64,000 bases of DNA. Origin: CAZLWA01 sp964563165 (GTDB lineage Bacteria; CLD3; SB21). The position numbers and the translations under genes were made by a program. The notes under the pieces were generated by a model. It ran no database searches. It saw only the letters and a list, made by a program, of their open reading frames with translations, and was not told where the DNA came from. Of the stretch, positions 17,906-27,192 are shown one piece after another (positions within the stretch are counted from its first letter, which is position 1; the number at the start of each line of letters is the position of its first letter). The stretch covers positions 1-64,000 of the forward strand of contig CAZLWA010000008.1 of assembly GCA_964563165.1 (NCBI GenBank). The letters are read 5' to 3'.

Positions 17906-19111
17906 TTATCCCCTAAGAATCTTCAAGAATTTCCGCTTCCCGACTTTGACAATAATCTCTCCTGTGAAGCTTAGATTGAACTGTTCATCCGTAACTTTTT
18001 GATTATTGATACTTACAGCCCCTTGTTGAATCTGCCTTCGCGCTTCATTGCCGGAATCCACGAGTTTTGCCTCAGTCAGCAATTTCACCAGCGGCATCGA
18101 ATCCAGGTTGGTTTTGAAAACCGGTATATCCTCCGGAATATCTTTTTTCTTAAAAATAAGGTCGAATTCAGCCTCCGCTCTCAACGCGGCCCCGGCATCA
18201 TGGTAGAGCGTGATCAATTCTCTCGCCAACCGGCGCTTAAGAAGGGACGGATTGACTTTCTGCAAATCTGTTTTGATCTGCTTCAGTTCGTCATTCGAAA
18301 CATCGGTCGTCAATTCATAATATTTATAGATCAGCGAATCCGGGATAGACATCGTTCGCCCGAACATTTCTTTTGGAGAATCACTGATGCCGACATAATT
18401 ATCCAGCGATTTGCTCATTTTCTGAATGCCGTCGGTGCCTTCGAGCAGAGGCATGGTAATGATCACTTGCGGTTCCTGCCCGTATTCTTTTTGCATATCA
18501 CGGCCCACAAGCAGATTAAAGCGCTGATCCGTACCGCCCAATTCTACATCCGCCTGCAGTGCGACCGAGTCCATTGCCTGTGCGAGCGGGTATAGGAATT
18601 CGTGCACGCTGATCGGTTCGTTGCCCTTAAAACGGGTTTCAAAATCATCGCGTTCCAGCATGCGGGCCACGGTATACTTGCTCGTCATTTTCACGACATC
18701 CGCAAAGGTCATTGGACTCAGCCACTCTGAATTGTAAACAATCTTGCTCTTAAGCGGATCCAGGATTTTCGAAGCCTGTTCGAAATAACTTTTACCGTTG
18801 CTCCGCGTCTCCTCAAGATTCAGCGGCGGACGTGTTTTGTTCTTCCCCGTCGGATCCCCGATCATGCCCGTAAAATCACCGATAACCAGAATCGCCTGGT
18901 GGCCCAGATCCTGAAACTGGCGTAATTTCCTCAGCACGACCGAATGTCCGATATGCAAATCGGGACGCGACGGATCGCATCCTAACTTGATTTTCAGCGG
19001 TTTATTTTCCTTAATGGACTGTGCTAACTTTTTTTTCAAGTCCTCTTCGGGAATAATATCCACAACTCCGCGGCGAATGATTTCCAATTGCTTCTCAACA
19101 GAAGGGAACAT
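17906..19111 (-). CDS. tyrS: Tyrosyl-tRNA synthetase
   Basis: Class I synthetase charging tRNA-Tyr. The 401-residue protein has the HIGH motif at 53-56 (PDLHIGHSVVL), KMSKS at 231-235, and a C-terminal S4 RNA-binding domain from about residue 335 (KLVDSGNEARRQIQQGAVSI). Length and motif form fit the TyrZ-like subclass. The ATG overlaps the last base of the upstream receiver-kinase gene, so the two are translated in tandem, although functionally unrelated. Confidence 0.97.
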   Translation of the reverse strand: MFPSVEKQLEIIRRGVVDIIPEEDLKKKLAQSIKENKPLKIKLGCDPSRPDLHIGHSVVLRKLRQFQDLGHQAILVIGDFTGMIGDPTGKNKTRPPLNLEETRSNGKSYFEQASKILDPLKSKIVYNSEWLSPMTFADVVKMTSKYTVARMLERDDFETRFKGNEPISVHEFLYPLAQAMDSVALQADVELGGTDQRFNLLVGRDMQKEYGQEPQVIITMPLLEGTDGIQKMSKSLDNYVGISDSPKEMFGRTMSIPDSLIYKYYELTTDVSNDELKQIKTDLQKVNPSLLKRRLARELITLYHDAGAALRAEAEFDLIFKKKDIPEDIPVFKTNLDSMPLVKLLTEAKLVDSGNEARRQIQQGAVSINNQKVTDEQFNLSFTGEIIVKVGKRKFLKILRG

Positions 19112-20253
19112 TAATTCTCCGATTCGTCTTTTCCAACAGGAAAAGTGACCGACACCGAAGTACCGATGTTTTCCCGGCTTTGTATCGACAGGGTTCCGTT
19201 ATTTTTCTCGGTCAACATTTTAACAACATACATACCCAATCCGATGCCTTTGGATTTCGTTGTAAACAACGGATCAAAAATTTTCCTGAGGTTTTCCTCT
19301 GAAATTCCGCTGCCGGTATCTTTGATCATTAATTCGATCGCGTTGTCCTTTAACTGCGTCTTGAGATAGATCTTTCCGCCCTGGGGCATCGCCTGAATGG
19401 AATTAAGGATCAGGTTGATAAGCACCTGCTGAACCTGCCCTTCATCCAGAAGAATTTCAGGCAATCCCTCGTCCAGCTCGATATCGCAAACAACGTCCTG
19501 CGGAAATCGCAGGCGCGCCAAAGTATGGGTTAAGATCTTATTCAGGTTATTTCGTTCCAAAACGGGTTTCCGGTCGCGCGAATAATCCAACAGATCGTTG
19601 ATGATCTTATTGGAAATAGAAACTTCATTGTCAATGATCTTGAATAGTTCTTTCGTTTCATCATTCGCGTTTTGGAAGTCGGCTTTCAACAGGGCGGCCG
19701 CCGCCACGATACGGGACAACGGATTTCGAATTTCATGTCCGATGCTTGCGGTCAATTGGCCCACCAGAGTGAATTTTTCATTGTGCAGCAGCTTTTGTTC
19801 AGCGTCCTTCAATTCGCTGATGTTTCTTTCCAGATCCTGGTTTTTCTTAACCAGTTCTTCGGTAAGCAACCTGTTCTCATTCAGCAGTGCGTAGCGCTCA
19901 AACGCCTGCCGAACCATGACCCTTAATTCATCCGTGTCCCAGGGCTTCACGATATAACGATAGACGATCCCGCTGTTGATGGCGTCAATGACCACGTTGA
20001 TATCCGTGTAGGCCGTAAGAAGGATGTTGACCGCATTCGGATTGATCTTCTTTGACTCTCTCAACAACGTCATGCCGTCCATCTTAGGCATGCGTTCGTC
20101 GGTCAGAATGACCCGGACCTCTTCTTTCTTTAAAATCTCCAACGCTTCGGCCGCAGTGGAGGCGGAATGAACGCGGTACTCCTCTTCGAACGTCTTGGTA
20201 AGGACGTCCAAGACTTTCACATCATCATCAACGATTAGAATAGGCTGTTTCAT
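19111..20253 (-). CDS. Receiver-histidine kinase hybrid
   Basis: A 380-residue soluble protein with an N-terminal receiver (residues about 3-120, phospho-Asp in VILTDERMPKMDG), a coiled coil (about 125-165), then HisKA with the phospho-His in GHEIRNPLSRIV and an HATPase domain (NLILNSIQAMPQGG, DTGSGISEENL, GIGLGMYVVK). There is no membrane segment, so it responds to phosphorylation or a cytoplasmic partner. A lone receiver gene is 13 bases upstream, and the two probably form one phosphorelay. The output is unknown because neither has a DNA-binding domain. Confidence 0.9.
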   Translation of the reverse strand: MKQPILIVDDDVKVLDVLTKTFEEEYRVHSASTAAEALEILKKEEVRVILTDERMPKMDGMTLLRESKKINPNAVNILLTAYTDINVVIDAINSGIVYRYIVKPWDTDELRVMVRQAFERYALLNENRLLTEELVKKNQDLERNISELKDAEQKLLHNEKFTLVGQLTASIGHEIRNPLSRIVAAAALLKADFQNANDETKELFKIIDNEVSISNKIINDLLDYSRDRKPVLERNNLNKILTHTLARLRFPQDVVCDIELDEGLPEILLDEGQVQQVLINLILNSIQAMPQGGKIYLKTQLKDNAIELMIKDTGSGISEENLRKIFDPLFTTKSKGIGLGMYVVKMLTEKNNGTLSIQSRENIGTSVSVTFPVGKDESEN

Positions 20254-20266
20254 ACGCGGCGAAATC

Positions 20267-20644
20267 TTAGCGATCGAGGGATTTTTTTATCATTTTCAAG
20301 AGATCGTTCAAATCAAAAGGCTTGGTCAAAATAAAATCGACGTAGTGGTTTTCATCTTTAAAGGGCTCGGACTCGGAGCCCCAACCGGTCAGCATAATGA
20401 TTGGCGTTGCGGGATTAATGTCTTTGATCTTCTCCGCCAATTGCAATCCGTTGATCTTCGGCAGGCCAAAATCGGTAATGACCAGATCATACGAATTTTT
20501 CTTGAAAAAATCCAACGCCTGCGCCGCGTCGGAGCAGCACAGCACGGTTAGATCTTCCGTTTCTAAAATCTCGACGAGCAATTCGCGCAAGGAATCCTCG
20601 TCGTCCACGATCAGTATTTTTATTTCTTTTTTCGAGTCCGTCAT
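20267..20644 (-). CDS. Single-domain response regulator
   Basis: A 125-residue CheY-like receiver. The acidic pocket is DDEDS near residues 15-19, the phospho-acceptor Asp is in LVITDFGLP, the conserved Thr is in MLTGWG and the Lys is in ILTKPFD. It has no output domain. It is likely a phosphate shuttle to or from the adjacent receiver-kinase hybrid. dcd starts the run 15 bases upstream. Confidence 0.9.
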   Translation of the reverse strand: MTDSKKEIKILIVDDEDSLRELLVEILETEDLTVLCCSDAAQALDFFKKNSYDLVITDFGLPKINGLQLAEKIKDINPATPIIMLTGWGSESEPFKDENHYVDFILTKPFDLNDLLKMIKKSLDR

Positions 20645-20659
20645 GATTATCTTAAAATC

Positions 20660-21217
20660 TCACTTCCACTGGTTTTTTTCCGGATCAAAATTCTTATACA
20701 TCTTTGATCCGACGGGAACGGCCGTGCGTTCGTTGTATTTTGCCGAATGCTTCTTGTTGTACGGCACTTCGGTCGAGCCGGAAACCTCGAAATAGATCAG
20801 CTGGCCGATAGGCATCTCTGCATAGACTCGTACCGGCTGCCGTACCGAGATTTCCAGGGTCCACGTGTTGCAATATCCCACATCGCCTTTGCCCGCGGTG
20901 GCATGAATGTCAATCCCCAGCCGCCCGATGCTCGATTTGCCTTCAAGAAAGGGCACGTGCGTAAGCGTCTCGGTATATTCCATCGTCACCCCGAGATACA
21001 ATTTTGTCGGCAACAGCAGGAAACCGCCTTCGGGTATTTCGAATGTGGTCAGCGGGTGGTCTTTTTTGCAATCTAGGATATCGTCGTTATAGACCGCTAA
21101 ATATTTTCCAAGATGCACGTCGTAGCTGTTGGAGCCCAAACATTCTCTCCGAAACGGCTCGATCAGAATATGTTTCGATTTTATTTCCTCCAGGATTTGC
21201 CGATCCGTCAAAATCAT
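20660..21217 (-). CDS. dcd: dCTP deaminase
   Basis: A 185-residue trimeric dUTPase-fold enzyme that deaminates dCTP; some members also hydrolyse dUTP. Signature segments are LGSNSYDVHLG, FLEGKSSIGRLGIDIHATAG (with the catalytic Glu of the family nearby), GYCNTWTLEI and MPIGQLIYFEV. Whether it is mono- or bifunctional cannot be decided from sequence alone. It is first in the dcd-receiver-kinase-tyrS run and is divergent from mutY. Confidence 0.93.
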   Translation of the reverse strand: MILTDRQILEEIKSKHILIEPFRRECLGSNSYDVHLGKYLAVYNDDILDCKKDHPLTTFEIPEGGFLLLPTKLYLGVTMEYTETLTHVPFLEGKSSIGRLGIDIHATAGKGDVGYCNTWTLEISVRQPVRVYAEMPIGQLIYFEVSGSTEVPYNKKHSAKYNERTAVPVGSKMYKNFDPEKNQWK

Positions 21218-21274
21218 AAAGCGTCTTTTGTATTGAGTTTCAAAAGAATTTGATTAAATTAATTTCAGGCAAAA

Positions 21275-21303
21275 AATATAGCGAAACGCACCTATAATAT
21301 CAA
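21275..21303 (-). promoter_or_regulatory. Promoter of dcd
   Basis: On the minus strand TTGATA (21298-21303), a 17-bp spacer and TATATT (21275-21280), about 58 bases before the dcd start. A TATAAT on the plus strand at 21293-21298 could serve mutY, but no -35 is correctly placed for it. Confidence 0.45.
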
Positions 21304-21325
21304 ACATTATTTCCAGCATACCGCA

Positions 21326-22444
21326 TTGAAAAACTTTCGTTCACGGCCCTCCCCATCCGATCCTGTTCTTTCACAAAAAAAAGAAATTCAGGAATCCATC
21401 ATATCCTGGTATCGAAAACATAAACGCGATCTGCCGTGGCGCAAAACCTCCGATCCGTACCGCATTTGGATTTCTGAAGTCATGCTTCAGCAAACTCAAG
21501 TGGAACAGGTTCTTCCGTATTATGGCCGATTTCTCGAGCGCTTTCCGACCATTCGCTCACTCGCGCAAGCCACGCTGGATGAGGTTTTGAAAGTGTGGCA
21601 AGGGATGGGCTACTATCGGCGCGCGCGCTACCTGCGCGATGCCGCAAGACAAATGCGCAAGGAATTCGGCGGAAAGATACCCAAGCGTTACGATCAGTTA
21701 AAAACTCTCCCCGGATTCGGCCCCTATACGTGCGGATCGGTTTTGAGCTTCGCATTTCATCAACCCTATCCGGCTGTCGACGGCAACGTCGTGCGCGTCA
21801 TTTCCAGGCTGTTCCGCATCGAGTCCGACGTAAGCCGCACGGAAACAAAAGGCCGCATAACGGACCTCGTTCGGATCCTGATTCCGCCGGACCGCGCCTC
21901 GGAATTTAATCAGTCGCTGATGGAACTGGGTGCGCTTGTGTGCAGGCCTCAAAACCCTGCATGCAGACGGTGCTGCTGGAAAACCTTCTGTCGCGCGTTC
22001 CTGGAATTGAAGGATCCATCCGATCTTCCGAATAAGACAAAAAAGAAACCACGTCGCCATTTTCATATTGCCGCCGGCGTGGTACAGCGTGGTCAGGCGG
22101 TCCTGATCGCGAAACGTCCTGCAAATGTAATTTTGGGCAGCTTGTGGGAATTCCCGGGTGGAAAACGGAAGGTGCGTGAACGTTTGGAGCGGACTTGCAC
22201 GAGGGAAATTCAGGAGGAAACGGGTATTACAGCCAGAATCGAAAAGCCCCTCGTATCATTTAAGCATCATTACACACACTACAGCATCACGATTCATTTT
22301 TTTTACTGCCGTTACATCCGGGGAAAAGCGCGTGCCTGCAAAAGCACTGAAGTGAAATGGGTAAAGAGGAATGAACTGAAAACATTCCCCTTTCCGAAAA
22401 CCCATCAAGAGGCCATTGATCAGATGAATTCCGATTTGAGCTGA
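21326..22444 (+). CDS. mutY: A/G-specific adenine DNA glycosylase
   Basis: Removes adenine mispaired with 8-oxoguanine. The 372-residue protein has the HhH-GPD fold with SEVMLQQTQVEQVLPYYG (catalytic Glu), LPGFGPYTCGSVLSFAF and VDGNVVRVISRLF (catalytic Asp). An iron-sulphur loop follows with C-x6-C-x2-C-x5-C spacing, then a C-terminal NUDIX-like domain (about 240-370, WEFPGGKRK and REIQEETGI) that reads 8-oxoG. The only start placing the whole domain is TTG at 21326, with no clear ribosome-binding site. It ends four bases before the convergent vanW-family stop. Confidence 0.94.
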   Translation: MKNFRSRPSPSDPVLSQKKEIQESIISWYRKHKRDLPWRKTSDPYRIWISEVMLQQTQVEQVLPYYGRFLERFPTIRSLAQATLDEVLKVWQGMGYYRRARYLRDAARQMRKEFGGKIPKRYDQLKTLPGFGPYTCGSVLSFAFHQPYPAVDGNVVRVISRLFRIESDVSRTETKGRITDLVRILIPPDRASEFNQSLMELGALVCRPQNPACRRCCWKTFCRAFLELKDPSDLPNKTKKKPRRHFHIAAGVVQRGQAVLIAKRPANVILGSLWEFPGGKRKVRERLERTCTREIQEETGITARIEKPLVSFKHHYTHYSITIHFFYCRYIRGKARACKSTEVKWVKRNELKTFPFPKTHQEAIDQMNSDLS

Positions 22445-22448
22445 CTTC

Positions 22449-24350
22449 CTACTGTGCGCCGCTGCTGTCGGAGCGGGTTTTCAGGTCGAATTTCGCCGTG
22501 TCTAAGGAGACCGGAACGAATACGCTGTCTTTTTTCATCAGCAGATTCTCCGGCTGGTACTTCTTAACAAGATCTTTGTTAATATATATCGAATTAAACT
22601 TGTCAGTTCTCACTCTTCCGTCCGGAAATTCAACATTCCTAAACCACGTGACCATATAGTGATCGCCCTTTTCTCCAACCGGGCCTTTGTTAATAGGTCC
22701 ATCAAAACTCAATTTGCGACCGTCCTTTTTCCCGAATAGTTTGAAATACATCTTCGTTCGTTTCAGATCGACCAAATTCTGGACGAGTATCAAGTTCGGC
22801 GTATCATTCTCGAATACCAGATCCGGCGCATAATCGGCCACCGTAGCATCGAGTCCGGCAGGCAAATAATATTTTACTTCAAACGAGTGACTGGAGCGTT
22901 TGAGTACTTTCAAACCGGCAAAAAACACCGTTCGAAAAAGCGTACTGGAAACCTGGCACATTCCGCCGCCGTATTGCGGTGCCGTGCTGTCGCCGTTAAT
23001 AATAACCAGTTCCTTTTCGTACCCCGTGGTACTGTCCACTTTTCCCATACATTTCAAGAAGGAAAATTTATCGCCGGGCTGAATTAAGATATTCTCGAAT
23101 GACTTGGAAGCGTGGTTGATATTGAATTTCCGGTTTTCGGGCGATCCGAAAAAATCCGTGACCCCCGTCGCGAGGACGTCGGAAACCGCAAATGGATTTT
23201 CCGGGTTAGTCACGCCTCCTAATAAGTGCTCCACTTGCAGATGCACGGCGAAATTTCCGTTCGAATCGACGCGATTCGCAATCAGCGTATCGTTGATCGC
23301 CCTGATTGAACGCGTCACATCCAGGTAATATCCGTCCCGCGCAATACCTTCGACAACCGGCTTGCCGTTCTCATTTTTGATGGTAATGTCCTCTTTGGCT
23401 CTGTACAAGTACGGCGCGATACGGCGGTTGAGTTCGTTGCGCAATTTTTCGGAATTCAACACCGGATACAGACTGACACTCCCGAATTCTTTCACTTTCC
23501 TAAATTCAAACCAATCTTTGTTCTCGCGCAAATACAACGACCAGCGATCATAGTTATATCCGTCATAGCTGTAGAGCATGTGCAAATGCCGGCCGGCATA
23601 CCGGTTGGCAAACTTTCTGGCGACGTGCGCGGTTGAAAGATCGATAACGGCCTGCTTAGGCACGATGGGGATCGCGAGTTCCTTGATGTTGAACGAGGTC
23701 AGAATATTCCGATATTCTTTTGTGACTTTGTCTTCATCGAATCCTAACCCGTCATACCCCTGAATGGCGACAAACTCTTTTCCGCTCAAAACAACCGAAG
23801 CGTCTTGGGGTTGGTTGTTTTTTAATTTGGGAATACGGTTTGTAATGATACGCATAAATTTTATTTCATCGAACCAGAAATCCAATGCATATGTTTTTTG
23901 AGAAAACAGAGATCCGAACCTGGACTTCTGATTTTGACGGGCATCCTTCGTGTGCCCTCTTTCAAATGCTTTCACCAAGGCACCTTCAATGTCAAACGCA
24001 GGTCCAAATTCGGCATTGCGAACGCGGTAGGTTCCATCGCTGCTTCGAAGGACGATCTCGTCGGAATTGAATTCACGAATAGAATTTTCAATCAAGGTGC
24101 GCGCTTCAGAAACGGTTTTCCCGCCTACCTCCACGGATCCTATTTTTGTACGCCAGATAATGCGGTTACTCAAATAATAATTGTTTAAGGCTATCGAGAT
24201 GACTAAAAAGCCGCTAATAAAAGAAAGGACGGACAGGATCGTGCGGATCCTCGAATGTTGCGTCAATGAAGGTTTTTGTTCGTTGATCACGTACGGATTC
24301 TTGTTGATTCCAAATTCGTTCTCAAAGGAAATGGGTTTAACTGCGCTCAT
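22449..24350 (-). CDS. VanW-family membrane-anchored protein
   Basis: A 633-residue protein with a cytoplasmic N-terminus, one membrane segment (about residues 35-60), peptidoglycan-binding-like repeats (PG_binding_4/YoaR-type, about 80-380) and a VanW domain (about 420-550: IQPGDKFSF, YGGGMCQVSSTLFR, GLDATVADYAPDL). VanW-family proteins accompany cell-wall functions, but their activity is unknown; membership alone does not imply vancomycin resistance. ATG at 24350 is chosen because AGGAG lies four bases before it; a TTG five codons earlier has no such site. It is divergent from nth. Confidence 0.9.
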   Translation of the reverse strand: MSAVKPISFENEFGINKNPYVINEQKPSLTQHSRIRTILSVLSFISGFLVISIALNNYYLSNRIIWRTKIGSVEVGGKTVSEARTLIENSIREFNSDEIVLRSSDGTYRVRNAEFGPAFDIEGALVKAFERGHTKDARQNQKSRFGSLFSQKTYALDFWFDEIKFMRIITNRIPKLKNNQPQDASVVLSGKEFVAIQGYDGLGFDEDKVTKEYRNILTSFNIKELAIPIVPKQAVIDLSTAHVARKFANRYAGRHLHMLYSYDGYNYDRWSLYLRENKDWFEFRKVKEFGSVSLYPVLNSEKLRNELNRRIAPYLYRAKEDITIKNENGKPVVEGIARDGYYLDVTRSIRAINDTLIANRVDSNGNFAVHLQVEHLLGGVTNPENPFAVSDVLATGVTDFFGSPENRKFNINHASKSFENILIQPGDKFSFLKCMGKVDSTTGYEKELVIINGDSTAPQYGGGMCQVSSTLFRTVFFAGLKVLKRSSHSFEVKYYLPAGLDATVADYAPDLVFENDTPNLILVQNLVDLKRTKMYFKLFGKKDGRKLSFDGPINKGPVGEKGDHYMVTWFRNVEFPDGRVRTDKFNSIYINKDLVKKYQPENLLMKKDSVFVPVSLDTAKFDLKTRSDSSGAQ

Positions 24351-24392
24351 GCACTCCTGATTCAAACAGCTCTGTGTTTAGGTAAACACGCA

Positions 24393-24421
24393 ATAATAAT
24401 AAATTATTCCATCGTTCGCAA
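24393..24421 (-). promoter_or_regulatory. Promoter of the vanW-family gene
   Basis: On the minus strand TTGCGA (24416-24421), a 17-bp spacer and TATTAT (24393-24398), about 43 bases before the chosen ATG. Confidence 0.4.
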
Positions 24422-24448
24422 ACAAAAACTGCACCTGTATTCCTGTCC

Positions 24449-24477
24449 TTGTATAAACCAAATAAATTATATATTAT
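24449..24477 (+). promoter_or_regulatory. Promoter of nth
   Basis: TTGTAT, a 17-bp spacer and TATTAT, 24 bases before the nth ATG, with GGGGG as the ribosome-binding site. It is back-to-back with the vanW-family promoter. Confidence 0.4.
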
Positions 24478-24501
24478 GTTGTCGTTTATTCAAAGGGGGT
24501 T

Positions 24502-25161
24502 ATGGTAACCAATTCGACCATCGGGCGCGTGCTCGGGATCATCGAAAAAAAAGCAAGCTGCTGGACAGAGCCGTCTGTAAGTGCTATGGCGGCGTCACGG
24601 GTCTCTCCTTTTCGCGTGCTCATCGCAACCGTCTTAAGCTTGCGTACAAAAGATCAGGTTACATTGCCCGCGTCCCAACGGCTGTTTCAATTAGCCGATA
24701 CGCCGCAAACCATGGTGAAATTAAGCGAAAAACAGATTCAGGAAAAGATTTATCCGGTCTGTTTTTATCGGAACAAATCGGCACATATCCTTGACATTTG
24801 CAGGACCTTACTGGCGAGCTACAGCGGGCGAGTTCCGGATGACCTGGACCGGCTGCTGGAGCTCAAAGGCGTGGGGAGAAAAACGGCGAACCTTGTTCTG
24901 ATACTCGGCTACGGGAAACTCGCGATGTGCGTGGATACGCATGTTCATAGGATTTCAAACCGCTTAGGTTACATAAAAACCGGAACGGCCGACGAAAGCG
25001 AAATGGCGCTGAGAAAAAAATTGCCGACGCGCTACTGGCTGAAATACAACGACCTGCTCGTCGCGTTCGGGCAAAATCACTGCAAGCCGGTTTCCCCGCT
25101 TTGCAGCTCCTGTGGCGTATTCAAATATTGCGCTCGCGCCGGCGTTACGAAATTCAGATAA
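24502..25161 (+). CDS. nth: Endonuclease III-like DNA glycosylase
   Basis: A bifunctional glycosylase/AP lyase for oxidised pyrimidines. The 219-residue protein has the HhH motif LKGVGRKTANLVL with the catalytic Lys, CVDTHVHRISNRLG with the catalytic Asp, and a C-terminal iron-sulphur loop of C-x6-C-x2-C-x5-C (starting NHCKPVSPLC). VLSLRTKDQ replaces the more usual LSAQT-D element, as in many archaeal-like Nth proteins. It is upstream of an NtrY-like kinase gene with an 8-base gap. Confidence 0.93.
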   Translation: MVTNSTIGRVLGIIEKKASCWTEPSVSAMAASRVSPFRVLIATVLSLRTKDQVTLPASQRLFQLADTPQTMVKLSEKQIQEKIYPVCFYRNKSAHILDICRTLLASYSGRVPDDLDRLLELKGVGRKTANLVLILGYGKLAMCVDTHVHRISNRLGYIKTGTADESEMALRKKLPTRYWLKYNDLLVAFGQNHCKPVSPLCSSCGVFKYCARAGVTKFR

Positions 25162-25169
25162 GGCCAACC

Positions 25170-26747
25170 ATGCTTCTGGATAAAATCAAATACCGCTTGA
25201 TTATTTTCTTTGTCATCGTAGCCATGCTGCCGGCCGTTCCCCTGTCATTGTTTTTTCAAAGTATGACACGAAAAGTCTTTTCGGTCGGCTATAGCAAGCG
25301 TATGGAAACGGCCCTGGAGGACGGCGTGAAACTGTCCCAGCAATTGTTGGATAATGAAATTAAGATGTTTGTGATGCAGGTGAGGGAGTTTAATGATCGT
25401 CTTGAAGTAAGGACATTTCTACTCAGGTACGTGAACAAAGCGTTGACTAAAGTTGATTACGATACTTTTGTGGAATCCGGCCTTTTTCAGAAATACAGAA
25501 TGGACGGCGTGGCTGTTTACGATGCCCACCGTCAAACCATTTTCATAAGCTCATTTGATCCTTCTGTGGGCAGCGGTCTGCAGGATTCCGCCTTCGTGTA
25601 CGATGCCTTGCAGCTGGGTCAAACAAAAACGGAATACGTGGAAGCCGGACATTATGTACTCGTGGCTTTTCCAATGCTGCTTCCGAATCAGCAAAAGGCG
25701 GTCATTGCGGCGGCCCGTAGAATCGACTCACCGTTGGCGCAAAAAGCCGAAAACCTCTTTACGGTTCTTCAATTTTACAAGACCTTTGATGCGGAGAGAA
25801 AACAAATTGTCAGAAGTTTTGTCTATACTTTCATACTCACCTATTCCCTTTTGATTGTCCTATCCATCGCCTTAGGGATATTCTTTTCAAATATCATGAC
25901 CAGACCCATCCAGACCCTGGTTACGGGTACCCACGAAATTTCGAACGGCAATTTGGACTATCAAATTGATATTAAACCGCGTAACGATGAAATCGGGAAA
26001 TTAATGTCCTCGTTTAATCAAATGGTCGCTAACATAAAACACGAGCGCCAGCGAACGATTTATCTTGAAAAGATGGCGGCGTGGCGCGAGATCGCCCAAC
26101 GCATGGCTCACGAAATAAAAAATCCCCTGACGCCTATTCAACTGACCGTCCAGCAGATAAGAGATGCGTATCACGGCAGCGACGAGAAATACAGGAAAAT
26201 TCTGCAGGAATGCAGTGAAATCATCGAGGAAGAGATTGAAAGCCTGAAGAATCTCACAAAAGAATTTTCCGAGTTCGCACGGATGCCCAGTCTTTCGGTG
26301 AAATCCTCATCGTTGAATCAACTCGTCACGGATGTGGTCTCGTTCTATGCGGGTGTTCCGTTTAAAATTAATTGCGATCCTGTGCTCCCGTTGATTGAAA
26401 TGGATCCGGAAGCGATGAGACGCGTTTTGATCAACCTGATTGATAACGCGATGGCCGCAATGGGTAACCGGCCGGATCGCCTGATCACGCTGACAACTCA
26501 GGCGCACGAGGCCTTTGTTCGTCTGGTCATTTCAGACAACGGCCACGGAATTCCCAAAGACAACTTATCCCGGGTTTTTGAGCCGCATTTTTCTACCAAG
26601 TCAACCGGCATGGGACTCGGGCTCGCTATCGTAAAGAGTATTCTGGACGAACATAAAGCGGAAATAGCCGTTGACAGTGTTGAGAACCTCGGCACGACGT
26701 TCACGGTAGACCTGAAGAAAAAAATTAATATGTTCAATAACGATTAA
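25170..26747 (+). CDS. NtrY-like membrane sensor histidine kinase
   Basis: A 525-residue kinase. It has a first membrane segment (about residues 9-30), an extracytoplasmic sensor region (about 30-220), a second segment (about 225-250), HAMP (about 250-300), HisKA (phospho-His in MAHEIKNPLTPIQLTVQQI) and HATPase (NLIDNAMAAMG, DNGHGIPKDNL, GMGLGLAIVKSIL). The HisKA form is characteristic of the NtrY/PgtB group. ATG at 25170 begins MLLDKIKYR and has AAGG upstream; an open frame extends further 5-prime but overlaps nth. No partner regulator is adjacent. Confidence 0.9.
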   Translation: MLLDKIKYRLIIFFVIVAMLPAVPLSLFFQSMTRKVFSVGYSKRMETALEDGVKLSQQLLDNEIKMFVMQVREFNDRLEVRTFLLRYVNKALTKVDYDTFVESGLFQKYRMDGVAVYDAHRQTIFISSFDPSVGSGLQDSAFVYDALQLGQTKTEYVEAGHYVLVAFPMLLPNQQKAVIAAARRIDSPLAQKAENLFTVLQFYKTFDAERKQIVRSFVYTFILTYSLLIVLSIALGIFFSNIMTRPIQTLVTGTHEISNGNLDYQIDIKPRNDEIGKLMSSFNQMVANIKHERQRTIYLEKMAAWREIAQRMAHEIKNPLTPIQLTVQQIRDAYHGSDEKYRKILQECSEIIEEEIESLKNLTKEFSEFARMPSLSVKSSSLNQLVTDVVSFYAGVPFKINCDPVLPLIEMDPEAMRRVLINLIDNAMAAMGNRPDRLITLTTQAHEAFVRLVISDNGHGIPKDNLSRVFEPHFSTKSTGMGLGLAIVKSILDEHKAEIAVDSVENLGTTFTVDLKKKINMFNND

Positions 26748-26761
26748 CGAGGGAGGTTATC

Positions 26762-27184
26762 ATGTCCTGCTGGATTCTAAAAACAGAGCCGACGACGTAT
26801 TCGTTCACTGATCTCCTGAAAGGCAAAAAAGCAACCTGGGACGGCGTGCGTAATCCGCAGGCGCTGGCGAATATTCGTTCGATGAAAAAAGGCGATCAAG
26901 TTATGATCTATCACACCGGAGAGCAAAAGCGTATTATCGGACTCGCAAAAATTATTTCCGAGCCCTACGCCGATCCGAAATTAAAGGACCCTAAAATGGC
27001 CGTGGTGGATCTGGCCCCGGTTAGAAAAATTGCGAGCGAGGTGAGTTTGGCTGAAATCAAAGCCAATCCGAAATTAAAAGAACTCAGATTGGTCCGGCAA
27101 TCGCGGCTTTCCGTGATCCCCGTACCGGAACCGATGTGGAAGGAAATCATGAATATGGCCGGAGAGAAGGCCACAGCAGACTGA
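26762..27184 (+). CDS. EVE-domain protein
   Basis: A 140-residue PUA-like EVE domain. Visible features are SCWILKTEPTTYSF at the start, WDGVRNPQALANIRSMKKGD, MIYHTGEQKRIIGLAKI and the closing LVRQSRLSVIPV. EVE domains bind modified bases in DNA or RNA and occur in housekeeping as well as defence contexts. Here the neighbours are a sensor kinase (14 bases upstream) and DNA-repair genes, and no restriction or defence genes are present, so a housekeeping role is more likely. GGGAGG precedes the ATG. Confidence 0.92.
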   Translation: MSCWILKTEPTTYSFTDLLKGKKATWDGVRNPQALANIRSMKKGDQVMIYHTGEQKRIIGLAKIISEPYADPKLKDPKMAVVDLAPVRKIASEVSLAEIKANPKLKELRLVRQSRLSVIPVPEPMWKEIMNMAGEKATAD

Positions 27185-27192
27185 TACGTTAA

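Noticed and set aside
22449..24350. Vancomycin-resistance determinant
   Set aside because: VanW-family membership alone does not indicate resistance; vanHAX-type genes are absent.
26762..27184. EVE-domain gene as part of a defence island
   Set aside because: No restriction, helicase or other defence gene is adjacent; the neighbours are a kinase and repair genes.
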